A stretch of DNA of 64,000 nucleotides from contig CAMJMP010000001.1 of the NCBI GenBank assembly GCA_946407055.1, positions 36,525 to 100,524 of the forward strand. The letters run 5' to 3'. Under the pieces are notes generated by a model. It made no database searches and was not told the origin of the DNA. It was given only the letters and a program-made list of their open reading frames with translations. This document shows positions 1-7,503 of the stretch, piece by piece (within the stretch, counting starts at the first letter, position 1; each line of letters begins with the position of its first letter). The translations under genes were made by a program, and so were the position numbers. The stretch is from an uncultured Mycoplasmatota bacterium (GTDB lineage: Bacteria > Bacillota_I > Bacilli_A > RF39 > UBA660).

Positions 1-1
1 T

Positions 2-208
2 ATAGAATTAGGTTGGCAACCTCAACAAGCAGCAGAAGTTCTTCCACAATCTACAGCTGCTGATGTAATTATGTCAGGATTTGATGAAGATTGGAAATTT
101 GTATTTGATCTTAGATCTGATACTGCTTTAACAGGAAAGCCTCATCCTCTTGTAGAAGAAATTATGACTCCACTTCGTGATGAATTTAAAGCAAATAATT
201 GGATATGA
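2..208 (+). CDS. thyX: FAD-dependent thymidylate synthase ThyX, C-terminal part
   Basis: The gene enters from the left window edge, and only about 68 C-terminal residues are visible before TGA. The segment reads LGWQPQQAAEVLPQSTA, then FVFDLRSDT and an AHP-like KPHPLVEEI stretch. This matches the ThyX C-terminus, where an A-R-x-V-L-P-like helix and the F-D-L-R motif bind dUMP/FAD. ThyX methylates dUMP to dTMP with FAD and methylene-tetrahydrofolate, a common phage route to dTTP. The next gene starts inside its stop (ATGA), suggesting translational coupling. The N-terminal R-H-R signature lies outside the window, so whether the gene is intact cannot be judged. Confidence 0.88.
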   Translation: MELGWQPQQAAEVLPQSTAADVIMSGFDEDWKFVFDLRSDTALTGKPHPLVEEIMTPLRDEFKANNWI

Positions 209-447
209 TAGCATTAACTATAATTGTAATTTGTCTTTTAATAATTGTAATTGCATTAAGTAAAAGTGTAGATGATCTTAGAAATGATATAGATTTATTA
301 GAACTAAAACTTAATGACAAGAGCACTGAACTCCTTAAACTAAAGAGTGATTTTTTTACACATTTAAAAGAATATGAAAATCACAAACATGAGTATAAGT
401 TTAAAGATGGAATTTTATATATACAAAAACCAATTGAACAAGAATAA
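205..447 (+). CDS. small membrane-anchored coiled-coil protein
   Basis: This is an 80-residue protein starting at an ATG that overlaps the thyX stop (ATGA); an in-frame TTG six bases upstream is less likely. Residues about 2-20 form one hydrophobic helix (LTIIVICLLIIVIAL). They are followed by a charged heptad-like stretch rich in L, K, D and E that should form a coiled coil, and a lysine/histidine-rich tail. The shape resembles phage spanins or small inner-membrane proteins, but there is no lysis gene nearby and no family can be named. Confidence 0.7.
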   Translation: MIALTIIVICLLIIVIALSKSVDDLRNDIDLLELKLNDKSTELLKLKSDFFTHLKEYENHKHEYKFKDGILYIQKPIEQE

Positions 448-449
448 TT

Positions 450-533
450 ATGGATATATTAGGACTAAGTATTTGCACAGCTTGTGTAATTTGTTTATTT
501 GTTTGGGTATACTATTGTCATAAAAACGCTTAA
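450..533 (+). CDS. 27-aa single-helix membrane peptide
   Basis: A very short ORF sits between two TAATTATG junctions. It encodes one hydrophobic segment (LSICTACVICLFVWVYYC) with three cysteines and a basic tail. The strict packing, with the previous TAA two bases upstream and the next ATG two bases after its own TAA, argues that it is translated. Function unknown. Confidence 0.55.
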   Translation: MDILGLSICTACVICLFVWVYYCHKNA

Positions 534-535
534 TT

Positions 536-814
536 ATGGATACACTTGATAAAATAAAGTGGATTTCACGACATCAAGAAATTAACCCACGATTATCCGA
601 AATACACGAATTTGTTCCGACATATTCTGATCTTTGGTATGATCTTTTTTATGTTGAATGGAATGAACTATGTTTATATCCATATCTTGCATACCACGCT
701 TTATGTCATTTAGAAGAAATAGAATCTGAAGAAGAGAAGAACAAAATATATGAATTGTTTGATAAGATCTATTTAGATGTTTGTAACGGATATTGGGGAT
801 TCTTTTATAAATAA
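536..814 (+). CDS. hypothetical protein, aromatic-rich, 92 aa
   Basis: This is a soluble acidic protein rich in Trp, Tyr and Glu, with no signal peptide or membrane helix. The start ATG lies two bases after the previous TAA in the TAATTATG context seen at many junctions here. I do not recognise the family. The opposite-strand ORF over the same interval is treated as a shadow. Confidence 0.7.
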   Translation: MDTLDKIKWISRHQEINPRLSEIHEFVPTYSDLWYDLFYVEWNELCLYPYLAYHALCHLEEIESEEEKNKIYELFDKIYLDVCNGYWGFFYK

Positions 815-815
815 T

Positions 816-995
816 ATGAAAATAATAATTGATACAACACATAATCATGATATTATAGTAGAAGAACGCATAAATCCTTGTGAATCTTCATATACTATAG
901 AATCTGATTCTGCTAAAATAACAATTGGTAGTGAAATTGATGTTAGAGAACTTGTAAAATCTCTAACATTTTTAATAAATAGATTTGATGAATAA
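816..995 (+). CDS. hypothetical protein, 59 aa
   Basis: The start is the ATG immediately after the previous gene's stop; a further upstream in-frame ATG would overlap that gene by 38 bases and is less likely. The product begins MKIIIDTTHNHDI and continues with alternating hydrophobic and polar residues suggesting a small beta-rich fold, ending in a helix with the motif LVKSLTFLINRF. Function unknown. Confidence 0.65.
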   Translation: MKIIIDTTHNHDIIVEERINPCESSYTIESDSAKITIGSEIDVRELVKSLTFLINRFDE

Positions 996-996
996 G

Positions 997-1182
997 ATGA
1001 AAATATTTTTGATTAACGTTTTATTTCTTATATTTGGAATATATTTTAGTATTATATCATTATTTATTATATTAGGTAAATGGTTATTACAATTTATTCC
1101 AGAATCATGGGAAATTCCAGAAGACGAACCTTGGAAAATTAATCTTAAATTAGCTGATTTTGTTGAAAATGAAATTAAATAA
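997..1182 (+). CDS. small membrane protein, 61 aa
   Basis: Residues 3-32 are strongly hydrophobic (FLINVLFLIFGIYFSIISLF), making one long or two short membrane helices. A soluble acidic C-terminus follows. The ATG follows the previous stop by one base. Its 3' end overlaps the start of the phosphoesterase gene by 14 bases. Family not recognised. Confidence 0.65.
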   Translation: MKIFLINVLFLIFGIYFSIISLFIILGKWLLQFIPESWEIPEDEPWKINLKLADFVENEIK

Positions 1183-1804
1183 TTTAATAAATGATTTTGG
1201 TGATGGATCAAATGTATATTTTACATCTGATACACACTTTGGTCATAAATCTATAATAGAATGTACCCATAGACCGTTTTCAAATACTGTTGAAATGGAT
1301 ACAGCAATAATTGCATTGTGGAATGAGACAGTAGGACCTAATGATATTATATTTCATTTAGGTGACTTTTGTTGGAATGGTGCACAAAAGTGGGTAGAAA
1401 TTCTTAAACAGTTAAATGGAGTAAAATATTTAATTGTCGGAAATCACGATGTAAAACGTTTGAAAGGAAATGTTTTACAATATTTTGAAGATATTAAATA
1501 TCAAACGACTCTTTTAATAGACGATTGGCATTTATATCTTAATCACTATCCTTTTCTTTGTTTTGGTGGAACATATCGTAAAGGTGCAAAAGTAGCACAA
1601 GCATTTGGTCATGTTCATTATGAAAAACTAAGTCAAGGATTAGATGTAGATAGACTTAATTATCTATTTCCAGCACAATATGATGTTGGTGTAGATAATA
1701 ATTATTTCTGTCCAATTAGTTGGAAAGAATTAAAAGATAAATTCGAAAAGCAAATTAATGCTGATTGTAACATGAGGCATTATAAACCTTTAGAATTTGA
1801 ATGA
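1169..1804 (+). CDS. calcineurin-like metallophosphoesterase
   Basis: This 211-aa protein carries the metallophosphoesterase signature: SDTHFGH near residues 20-26, HLGDF near 65, VGNHD near 92, NHYPF near 125 and FGHVH near 150. These supply the His/Asp/Asn ligands of a two-metal phosphoesterase core. It should hydrolyse phosphate esters or cyclic nucleotides; the substrate is not deducible. A second, divergent member of the superfamily is encoded at 18826-19509. The start is the ATG overlapping the preceding gene; an upstream TTG is the alternative. Confidence 0.88.
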   Translation: MKLNNLINDFGDGSNVYFTSDTHFGHKSIIECTHRPFSNTVEMDTAIIALWNETVGPNDIIFHLGDFCWNGAQKWVEILKQLNGVKYLIVGNHDVKRLKGNVLQYFEDIKYQTTLLIDDWHLYLNHYPFLCFGGTYRKGAKVAQAFGHVHYEKLSQGLDVDRLNYLFPAQYDVGVDNNYFCPISWKELKDKFEKQINADCNMRHYKPLEFE

Positions 1805-1950
1805 TATATAGACGTTATCAATATTGGGGTCCAGGCGCTAAAATCGCCTGGACTTCTTGGTTTAAATACGATACTAAGAAATCTTTAGATGAATTAAGAA
1901 AACAAAAACCTGTTTTTAAAAATCTTTTGGAAGAATATAAAGAAATATGA
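1801..1950 (+). CDS. small basic protein, 49 aa
   Basis: This short ORF is linked by ATGA overlaps to the phosphoesterase gene upstream and the transporter-like gene downstream, which supports translation. The protein is basic and aromatic (IYRRYQYWGPGAKIAWTSW) with a lysine-rich helical C-terminus. Its codons 10-18 contain a perfect 9-bp GC-rich hairpin (1829-1853), unusual for this AT-rich region. Function unknown. Confidence 0.65.
   Translation: MIYRRYQYWGPGAKIAWTSWFKYDTKKSLDELRKQKPVFKNLLEEYKEI
1829..1853 (+). other. GC-rich hairpin inside a small ORF
   Basis: A 9-bp perfect inverted repeat (GTCCAGGCG / CGCCTGGAC) with a 7-nt loop lies within codons 10-18 of the 49-aa gene. No U-tract follows, so it is not a standard terminator. 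It resembles the start-proximal coding hairpins seen in several other genes of this window. Confidence 0.6.
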
Positions 1951-2543
1951 TTGAATTTAGATTAAATTTTTATATTAAATCTCTTTTAGCGGGTGTATTA
2001 ATTGGATTAGGAGATATTATTTATGTAGTATCTGAAAATCATATACTCGGTGCATTTTTATTTTCACTCGGACTTTTAACAATTCTTATTAAAGAATATC
2101 CTCTTTATACAGGAAGGGTGGGGTACATAAAAAATTACGATGATTTTGTAGATTGTTCACCAATGATTCTTTTCAATTTCATTGGTATAGCTTTAGTGTG
2201 CGGTTTTGCTAATATTACTAATCTTGATTTATCTGCGGTAAATATGATAGTTAGTAATAAGCTACATCAAGAATGGTATAGTACTCTATTCTTATCATGG
2301 GGATGTGGAGCAATGATGTATTTTGCAGTAAATGGATGGAAGAAAACAGGAAATCCAATTGCAGTTATCATGCCTATTATGTTCTTCATACTTTGTGGCT
2401 TTGAGCATTGTATTGCTGATTATGGATATTTTATGATGTATAAGTTCAAAGAAGCTATAGATTTTGATTATCATGCTGGAATGTTTATTTTAATAGCAAT
2501 TGTAGGTAATGCTTTAGGAAGTTTAACATTTAGTAAAATTTAA
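1947..2543 (+). CDS. formate/nitrite transporter (FNT)-like membrane protein
   Basis: This 198-aa protein has about six hydrophobic helices. The motif CGFEHCIADYGYF near residues 152-165 closely resembles the FNT-family segment G-F-E-H-(S/C)-(V/I)-A-(N/D), in which the central His lies in the pore. A C-terminal GNALGSL resembles the FNT G-N-x-I-G-G motif. FNT proteins are pentameric channels for formate, nitrite or hydrosulfide. At 198 aa it is shorter than the usual roughly 260-280 aa, lacking N-terminal and loop sequence. A phage-carried anion channel is unexpected, so the transport role is an inference. Confidence 0.7.
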   Translation: MIEFRLNFYIKSLLAGVLIGLGDIIYVVSENHILGAFLFSLGLLTILIKEYPLYTGRVGYIKNYDDFVDCSPMILFNFIGIALVCGFANITNLDLSAVNMIVSNKLHQEWYSTLFLSWGCGAMMYFAVNGWKKTGNPIAVIMPIMFFILCGFEHCIADYGYFMMYKFKEAIDFDYHAGMFILIAIVGNALGSLTFSKI

Positions 2544-2546
2544 TAA

Positions 2547-3059
2547 ATGGATATTGCAAATAAAAACGTACTATTTTTCGACCTTGATGGAACAATAATA
2601 AATACTATATCTGGAAAGACATTTCCAGCTGGTGTTTGGGATATGGAAATTGATCTTAGAGTATTAAGTACATTAGACAAACTTAAACCAGAATATATAT
2701 TTATTGTATCAAATCAAGGAGGAATCGAAAAAGGATTTGTAAATCGAAAATCTTTTGCTGCTAAATTTGAATATGTAAAGCAAGCAATTTTTGATTATTT
2801 AGGTGATACTAATATAATCGTAGATGGTATGTATTGTACCAATGATGATAAAGCTAATGAATACAGAAAACCTAATATAGCAATGCTTGAAACATTACTT
2901 AGAAAATATAGCATTTTAAATACTAAAGAAACAATGCTAATGGTAGGTGATGCTTCGGGTAAACCTGGGGATTTTTCAGATTCTGATAAGAAGACTGCCA
3001 AAAATTTCGGTATAGATTATCTCGATGTAGAAGATTTTATTTCTTTATTTAATAATTAA
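2547..3059 (+). CDS. HAD-family polynucleotide 3'-phosphatase-like protein
   Basis: This 170-aa HAD-superfamily phosphatase shows motif I FFDLDGTII (residues 10-18, nucleophile D12), motif II IVSNQGG (residues 53-59), a conserved Lys in RKPN near residue 109, and motif III/IV GDASGK...DFSDSDKK near 138-153. SNQGG plus DFSDSD is typical of the PNK3P domain of polynucleotide kinase-phosphatase, which removes 3'-phosphates from DNA or RNA ends. No kinase domain is present. With rtcB at 17041 it suggests nucleic-acid end repair. HisB-type phosphatases are the nearest alternative. Confidence 0.82.
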   Translation: MDIANKNVLFFDLDGTIINTISGKTFPAGVWDMEIDLRVLSTLDKLKPEYIFIVSNQGGIEKGFVNRKSFAAKFEYVKQAIFDYLGDTNIIVDGMYCTNDDKANEYRKPNIAMLETLLRKYSILNTKETMLMVGDASGKPGDFSDSDKKTAKNFGIDYLDVEDFISLFNN

Positions 3060-3065
3060 AATTTT

Positions 3066-3512
3066 ATGAAGTATATTGGTATTAAAATAATAGACGCTGT
3101 TCCTATGACAGCAGAAGAAGCAATTAGACGTGGTTATTATCAAATAAATGGTAATAAAGGTGACGGTTATGAAATAACTTATGAAGAAGGATATAAGTAT
3201 TGGTTTCCTAAAGAAATATTTGAGGAACATTATCATGAAATCAAAAACAAAGAACTTGCAGAAACTGCTAAGTTAATGGTTTCTTCTGATTATAAAGAGA
3301 GATTTAGAGCTGAGTGTATTCAACTCGAGAATCGTTATGAAGGTCTTAAGAAAATGGTTGAAAGTTGGGATAATGGTACATTACCTTTTACTCCTACTTG
3401 TCCTAGAGAAATTTACGACGAGCAACTTGCAGCTATGAGAGCTTATATGAAAGTTCTTACTGAGCGTGCTCATATAGAAAATATACCTATATATAATGAA
3501 AATACTATTTAA
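3066..3512 (+). CDS. crAss001_48-like phage protein
   Basis: This is a 148-aa two-part protein. The N-terminus (residues 1-55) has the pattern M-K-Y-I-G...MTAEEAIRRGY...GYEITYEEGYKYWFPKE, which is frequent in Bacteroides phages. The C-terminus (about 70-145) is helical, with DYKERFRAE, WDNGTLPFTPTCPREIYDEQL and MRAYMKVLTERA. From memory this matches the small-protein family annotated as crAss001_48-related; its role is unknown. No catalytic motif is visible. Confidence 0.7.
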   Translation: MKYIGIKIIDAVPMTAEEAIRRGYYQINGNKGDGYEITYEEGYKYWFPKEIFEEHYHEIKNKELAETAKLMVSSDYKERFRAECIQLENRYEGLKKMVESWDNGTLPFTPTCPREIYDEQLAAMRAYMKVLTERAHIENIPIYNENTI

Positions 3513-3747
3513 TATCATAAAAATAATACATAGATTATTGTATTGTTTAATATTACCTGTAGGTTTCTTTTTATTAGTTCTTTCACATATTCTATATTAT
3601 TGTATAATCATATTTGTTCCAATTATTGTTTATATAATTAAAGGTGATTTTAATATAGATTGTATACATGATACAGAAGATGAAGACCATATAATTAATA
3701 AAATATTTACTAAACTTTATAATTTTATTTACCCTAATTATGACTGA
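3496..3747 (+). CDS. membrane protein, 83 aa
   Basis: The start ATG overlaps the preceding gene by 17 bases. Residues about 12-48 are hydrophobic (LLYCLILPVGFFLLVLSH and YYCIIIFVPIIVYII), indicating two membrane helices. An acidic soluble tail with DTEDEDH follows. Its TGA overlaps the next ATG (ATGA). Function unknown. Confidence 0.65.
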   Translation: MKILFNIIKIIHRLLYCLILPVGFFLLVLSHILYYCIIIFVPIIVYIIKGDFNIDCIHDTEDEDHIINKIFTKLYNFIYPNYD

Positions 3748-4027
3748 AACAAATTATTACAAAAAGCAAAACACTGTAACAGAGGAAGACGTAAAGGCAA
3801 ATATGCAGGATGTATATTGCACAACATTAAAGCCATTTGATAAGCCTGTTACTTTCGTAGAAGTACGAATGAAGAATGGATTTACAGTTAGAGAATCAAC
3901 AACTTGTGTTGATCCAAATAATTATAATGAAGAGATTGGTAAAGAAATTTGTTTGAAGAGAATCGAAGATAAGATTTGGTTACTTCTTGGATACGCTTTA
4001 CAGGAAAAACTTTATCAAAATATGTAA
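3740..4027 (+). CDS. hypothetical protein, 95 aa
   Basis: A soluble protein with the segment GFTVRESTTCVDPNNYNEEIGKEICLKRIEDKIWLLLGYALQ, a pattern common in gp49-like small proteins of Bacteroidetes phages. The C-terminal helix ends in LQEKLYQNM. The start is ATG within an ATGA overlap and has an upstream TAATT. No catalytic residues are evident and no function is assigned. Confidence 0.7.
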   Translation: MTETNYYKKQNTVTEEDVKANMQDVYCTTLKPFDKPVTFVEVRMKNGFTVRESTTCVDPNNYNEEIGKEICLKRIEDKIWLLLGYALQEKLYQNM

Positions 4028-4028
4028 T

Positions 4029-4478
4029 ATGGAAAAAGTAGTAAAAGAAAATCAAATAACTACAACTGTTAAAGAAACAGTATATGTAGCATATGACAAT
4101 ACCGAGTTTGGTACAGAAGCAGATTGTAAAAGATACGAAAATGCTTGTAAACTTGTAGTCATTAATAAGTTAGAGCCTTGTACTATCAAGACTCTTGACT
4201 ATGATCCTTTTGGCGAATGTGATGATGTATTTTGTAAAATCGTATCTCCTAAAACAGATGAAGATATTGATAATCTAAATATAATCAATGGTATTTGCAA
4301 TCGTGCATCTACATTACGTTTTACACCAAAAGATTTAGGAAAACTTATTTTCGTATATTATCGAATTGATAATGAGGTTGATTGTTTATGGTTTCAACAT
4401 ATAAGTAATATTGTAGAAACAAATACCGATAAGAAATTTGAGGTAGTTGAAACCGATTATGACGATGATATACTTTAA
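4029..4478 (+). CDS. hypothetical protein, 149 aa
   Basis: An in-frame ATG upstream (3987) would give 14 extra residues but lies inside the previous gene, so the ATG one base after its stop was chosen. The N-terminal half has the pattern TTTVKETVYVAYDNTEFGTEADCKRYE, common in phage proteins that end a beta strand with a predicted Asp/Glu-rich helix. The remainder is acidic with scattered cysteines. Family function unknown. Confidence 0.7.
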   Translation: MEKVVKENQITTTVKETVYVAYDNTEFGTEADCKRYENACKLVVINKLEPCTIKTLDYDPFGECDDVFCKIVSPKTDEDIDNLNIINGICNRASTLRFTPKDLGKLIFVYYRIDNEVDCLWFQHISNIVETNTDKKFEVVETDYDDDIL

Positions 4479-4493
4479 TTAAATAATAGATTT

Positions 4494-5390
4494 ATGAATA
4501 TTTATAAAAACGGAAATTATACAGTTGTAATTCTTCAAGATGGAACTAAAATAAGAAAGACAAATGATGATGAATTTATTCCTTCATTTGCTGAAAATTG
4601 TGATGTAAAAATTACAGATAAGTGTTCAATTGGATGTCCTTGGTGTTATGAAGGATGTACTAAGGAAGGTAAACATGGTGATTTATTTAAGTATAAATTT
4701 ATTGAAACACTACATCCTTATACCGAAATGGCACTTAATGGAAATGATTTAAATCATCCACAACTTGAAGAGTTCCTTAATTTCCTTAAAACTAAAAAAG
4801 TATTTGCAAATATTACTGTTCATCAAAAGCAGTTTATAAATAATTACGATTTTATTAAAAGGCTTATTGATAACAAATTAATTTACGGTATTGGTATTTC
4901 TTATAATCATTATAATCAAGATTTTATTGATAAGATTAAAGAAATACCAAATGCTGTACTTCACACTATTAATGGTATTCTTTCTGAAGATGATATAAAC
5001 AAGCTGAAAGGAAACAACCTTAAAGTTCTTGTACTTGGATATAAATATCTTCAAAGAGGAATATCATATAGTGATGATAACCAATATATTATTGATAAGA
5101 ATTGGAAGTATCTTAAAGAAGAACTTCCAAAGATTATTGCTAATAATTATTTTCAACTTATTTCATTCGATAATCTTTCTCTAAATCAACTTGATGTTAA
5201 AAGACTTCTTAGTGATAAAGAATGGGAAGAGTTCTACATGGGTGATGATGGTAAATACACTTTTTATATAGATATGGTAAAAGGTGAGTTTTCTAAAAAT
5301 TCTATTGCTTCTGAAAGATACCCTATTGGAGATAAGACTATTGATGAAATGTTTAAATTTATTACATCTAAAAATGAAGTTACAAATTAG
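4494..5390 (+). CDS. radical SAM-like protein
   Basis: This 298-aa protein has the cluster motif C-x3-C-x2-C at Cys44, Cys48 and Cys51 (KCSIGCPWCYEGC), which would hold the [4Fe-4S] cluster that cleaves S-adenosylmethionine. Downstream, MALNGNDLNHP may correspond to the G-G-E-P-type SAM segment in altered form, followed by alternating strands and helices of a partial TIM barrel. The substrate is unknown; the next four genes (FETNSSS family) are possible partners by position only. It ends in TAG, which early genes use as stop; readthrough would add only four residues before TGA at 5403. Confidence 0.8.
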   Translation: MNIYKNGNYTVVILQDGTKIRKTNDDEFIPSFAENCDVKITDKCSIGCPWCYEGCTKEGKHGDLFKYKFIETLHPYTEMALNGNDLNHPQLEEFLNFLKTKKVFANITVHQKQFINNYDFIKRLIDNKLIYGIGISYNHYNQDFIDKIKEIPNAVLHTINGILSEDDINKLKGNNLKVLVLGYKYLQRGISYSDDNQYIIDKNWKYLKEELPKIIANNYFQLISFDNLSLNQLDVKRLLSDKEWEEFYMGDDGKYTFYIDMVKGEFSKNSIASERYPIGDKTIDEMFKFITSKNEVTN

Positions 5391-5916
5391 ACCTAGAATA
5401 TTTGAAACGAATTCAAGTTCTACACATTCTTTAACTTGTTGTGAATCTAATAAGATTGAAGATACAATTAAGCATATATTTTGGAAGAATATTGATGAAT
5501 CTGAATTTGATTATGGACTCAATTTTGATGATTATAATAACATTGTAGTTGTTGAAGGTCTTGACCTTCCTTCTGGATATGAAGAATCTAGTGTGTATAT
5601 CATATTTATGAATTGGGAAGCTAAAGTACAAGTTTTACTTAATTATCTTTTTAATAATCTTCATCCAAATGATGCACTCATAGAAGATGTTAAAGATATA
5701 ATTCTTTCTGAACTTAAACGTCGAGGACATGAAAATATAACAGATGTTATTATTGATGAAGAATCTATAAAAAATAAGGGAACTTGGTTTGAATGTGACA
5801 AGATCAATATGAAGAATTTTATTGATGTTTTTAAAACATATATCACAGGAGAAAATAGTTTAATCTATTCTGATGAAGCTTATTCTTCTGATGGTATGAA
5901 AATTTTAATTTATTAA
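5374..5916 (+). CDS. FETNSSS-family protein, paralogue 1
   Basis: This 180-aa protein begins MKLQIRPRIFETNSSSTHSL, the first of four tandem proteins sharing this N-terminus. The start ATG lies 17 bases inside the radical SAM gene; a longer ORF in this frame begins at 5284 but lacks the family N-terminus. After the motif the protein is acidic, with helices such as VQVLLNYLFNNLHPNDALIEDVKDIILSEL, and shares a late-position 'NYLF' block with paralogues 3 and 4. The invariant Ser/Thr/Asn stretch could be a modification or nucleotide-binding site, but no function is known to me. Confidence 0.75.
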   Translation: MKLQIRPRIFETNSSSTHSLTCCESNKIEDTIKHIFWKNIDESEFDYGLNFDDYNNIVVVEGLDLPSGYEESSVYIIFMNWEAKVQVLLNYLFNNLHPNDALIEDVKDIILSELKRRGHENITDVIIDEESIKNKGTWFECDKINMKNFIDVFKTYITGENSLIYSDEAYSSDGMKILIY

Positions 5917-5918
5917 TT

Positions 5919-6200
5919 ATGAAAGTACAAATTAGACATGGTCTTTTTGAAACAAATTCATCTTCTGTGCACAGTTTAACTATTGTGCCAGAAAGTGAAA
6001 TTGATAAATGGAGAGAAGGAAAGCTTTTCTATAGTTATGACGAAGATCGACTAATTCCTATTTCAGAAATAGAGAATTATGATCCAGATTGGATATCAAA
6101 TTTTGAAGATTTTGGTGATGAATATGAAACCTTCTTTGAAAAGTATACTTCTCCATCTGGTGATAAAATAGTAGCATTTGGTTATTACGGACACGATTAA
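5919..6200 (+). CDS. FETNSSS-family protein, paralogue 2 (short)
   Basis: A 93-aa protein beginning MKVQIRHGLFETNSSSVHSL. It is little more than half the length of the flanking paralogues (about 160-180 aa), keeping the N-terminal motif but having an unrelated short acidic remainder ending in KIVAFGYYGHD. It sits in a TAATTATG start context after paralogue 1. It could be a trimmed copy or the minimal form of the family. Confidence 0.72.
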   Translation: MKVQIRHGLFETNSSSVHSLTIVPESEIDKWREGKLFYSYDEDRLIPISEIENYDPDWISNFEDFGDEYETFFEKYTSPSGDKIVAFGYYGHD

Positions 6201-6201
6201 T

Positions 6202-6684
6202 ATGAAAGTACAAATAAGACGAGGTCTTTTCGAGACCAATTCAAGTTCAGTACATACTCTTGTTATTGGAAATCATGGACAAAATATTTACGAGGATCTT
6301 CCCAAAGAAATAAAATTTGAACTGGAACCAATTGATTATTGTTCTCCTGATACTGTACAAAAGAAAGCTAATTTCCTTTATAGGCAAATAATAGCTTTTT
6401 CTGATGATACAGTAGAAGACATGAATAAAATCAAAAAGTATCTTCAAGAATTTAATATAAAGTGTATCTTTACTAATCCTCTTGAATATCCTTTCTTTAG
6501 AGATGTTATTAACGATATATATGATATATCAGATTTTCTAATTGATATTCTTGAGAATAGTACAACACTAATGAACTATCTTTTCAGTGAAGATTCATAC
6601 ATTGGTTGTTACGATAACAATTATTGGGAAGAGCAAATAGTAAAGCCAACAAATTTAATAAAGTTTAATATTGAAGACGTATGA
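6202..6684 (+). CDS. FETNSSS-family protein, paralogue 3
   Basis: A 160-aa protein beginning MKVQIRRGLFETNSSSVHTL; the ATG directly after the preceding stop was chosen because it restores the shared N-terminus. The middle is helical and acidic, and a block DFLIDILENSTTLMNYLFSEDSYIG resembles the corresponding DFIKDIFNDEDYLFNYLFSPTSYI of paralogue 4, supporting a common fold over the whole length. Function unknown. Confidence 0.75.
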   Translation: MKVQIRRGLFETNSSSVHTLVIGNHGQNIYEDLPKEIKFELEPIDYCSPDTVQKKANFLYRQIIAFSDDTVEDMNKIKKYLQEFNIKCIFTNPLEYPFFRDVINDIYDISDFLIDILENSTTLMNYLFSEDSYIGCYDNNYWEEQIVKPTNLIKFNIEDV

Positions 6685-7166
6685 AACAACAAATTAGACG
6701 TAATCTCTTTGAAACTAATTCAAGTTCTGTACATAGTATTGTAATTACTAAAGAACCATTAAGTAATATTCCAAAAAGTTTATGTATAGTAAGGAAGGAA
6801 TTTGGATGGGAAAATAGAATATATCATGATATTGAGGATAGAGTATCATATCTTTATACAGGTATACTTGAATGTTTTAAAAACGATGAACAAGAAAGAT
6901 ATATCAATAAACTAATTAAGTTTCTTGAAAAACTTGGAGTGGAAGTAGAAATTGATCATGATAATGATAGTGATTGGTATGGAATTGATCATGTTTATGA
7001 ACTTATAGACTTTATAAAAGATATTTTCAATGATGAAGATTATCTTTTTAACTATCTATTTTCACCTACATCGTATATAATGACAGGAAATGATAATGAA
7101 GATCCTAATCCTTATGATGATGAAGTACCAGATAATACAATTTATCATTATATAAAAAGTAATTAA
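6681..7166 (+). CDS. FETNSSS-family protein, paralogue 4
   Basis: A 161-aa protein beginning MKQQIRRNLFETNSSSVHSI, starting inside the stop of paralogue 3 (ATGA). It aligns with paralogue 3 through DRVSYLYTGILECF..., IDFIKDIF and DYLFNYLFSPTSYI. Four adjacent copies with one conserved N-terminal motif imply repeated duplication and selection for diversity in the C-terminal part. Confidence 0.75.
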   Translation: MKQQIRRNLFETNSSSVHSIVITKEPLSNIPKSLCIVRKEFGWENRIYHDIEDRVSYLYTGILECFKNDEQERYINKLIKFLEKLGVEVEIDHDNDSDWYGIDHVYELIDFIKDIFNDEDYLFNYLFSPTSYIMTGNDNEDPNPYDDEVPDNTIYHYIKSN

Positions 7167-7168
7167 TT

Positions 7169-7501
7169 ATGGGAGAAAAGAAATTATATCAAGTATTTAG
7201 AATTGACATATGTTTCACATCATATGCAATTGATTATGTATTTGTTGGAGGCGAGTCTGCAGAGGATATAAGAAATCATTTTAAAGACGTATTCTCAGAC
7301 GAAAAGATTGAAGTTTGTGAATATACTAAAGACGAATATCCTGATAATGAAATAGGAGATATTGTATATGAACCACAATATACAGATGATGAAATTGAAG
7401 AAATTTTTAGTTCTTCACAATTTCCTCGTATTGCTCCAGTAAAGGATCTTTATACTACAACACCTTATTGTATTTTAGACTCTATTGCTTATTACGAATA
7501 A
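7169..7501 (+). CDS. hypothetical protein, 110 aa
   Basis: A soluble acidic protein in TAATTATG context. It starts with a beta-like segment YQVFRIDICFTSYAIDYVFV followed by a helix (ESAEDIRNHFKDVFS) and a tail rich in Glu/Asp, ending TTPYCILDSIAYYE. Function not recognised. Confidence 0.68.
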   Translation: MGEKKLYQVFRIDICFTSYAIDYVFVGGESAEDIRNHFKDVFSDEKIEVCEYTKDEYPDNEIGDIVYEPQYTDDEIEEIFSSSQFPRIAPVKDLYTTTPYCILDSIAYYE

Positions 7502-7503
7502 AT

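Noticed and set aside
1834..1860. Hairpin at 1829-1853 as an intrinsic terminator
   Set aside because: No U-tract follows and the stem is inside an ORF coupled by overlaps on both sides.
5284..5373. N-terminal extension of the first FETNSSS protein
   Set aside because: The extra 30 residues come from the radical SAM gene in another frame; the three sister proteins start at the MKxQIR position.
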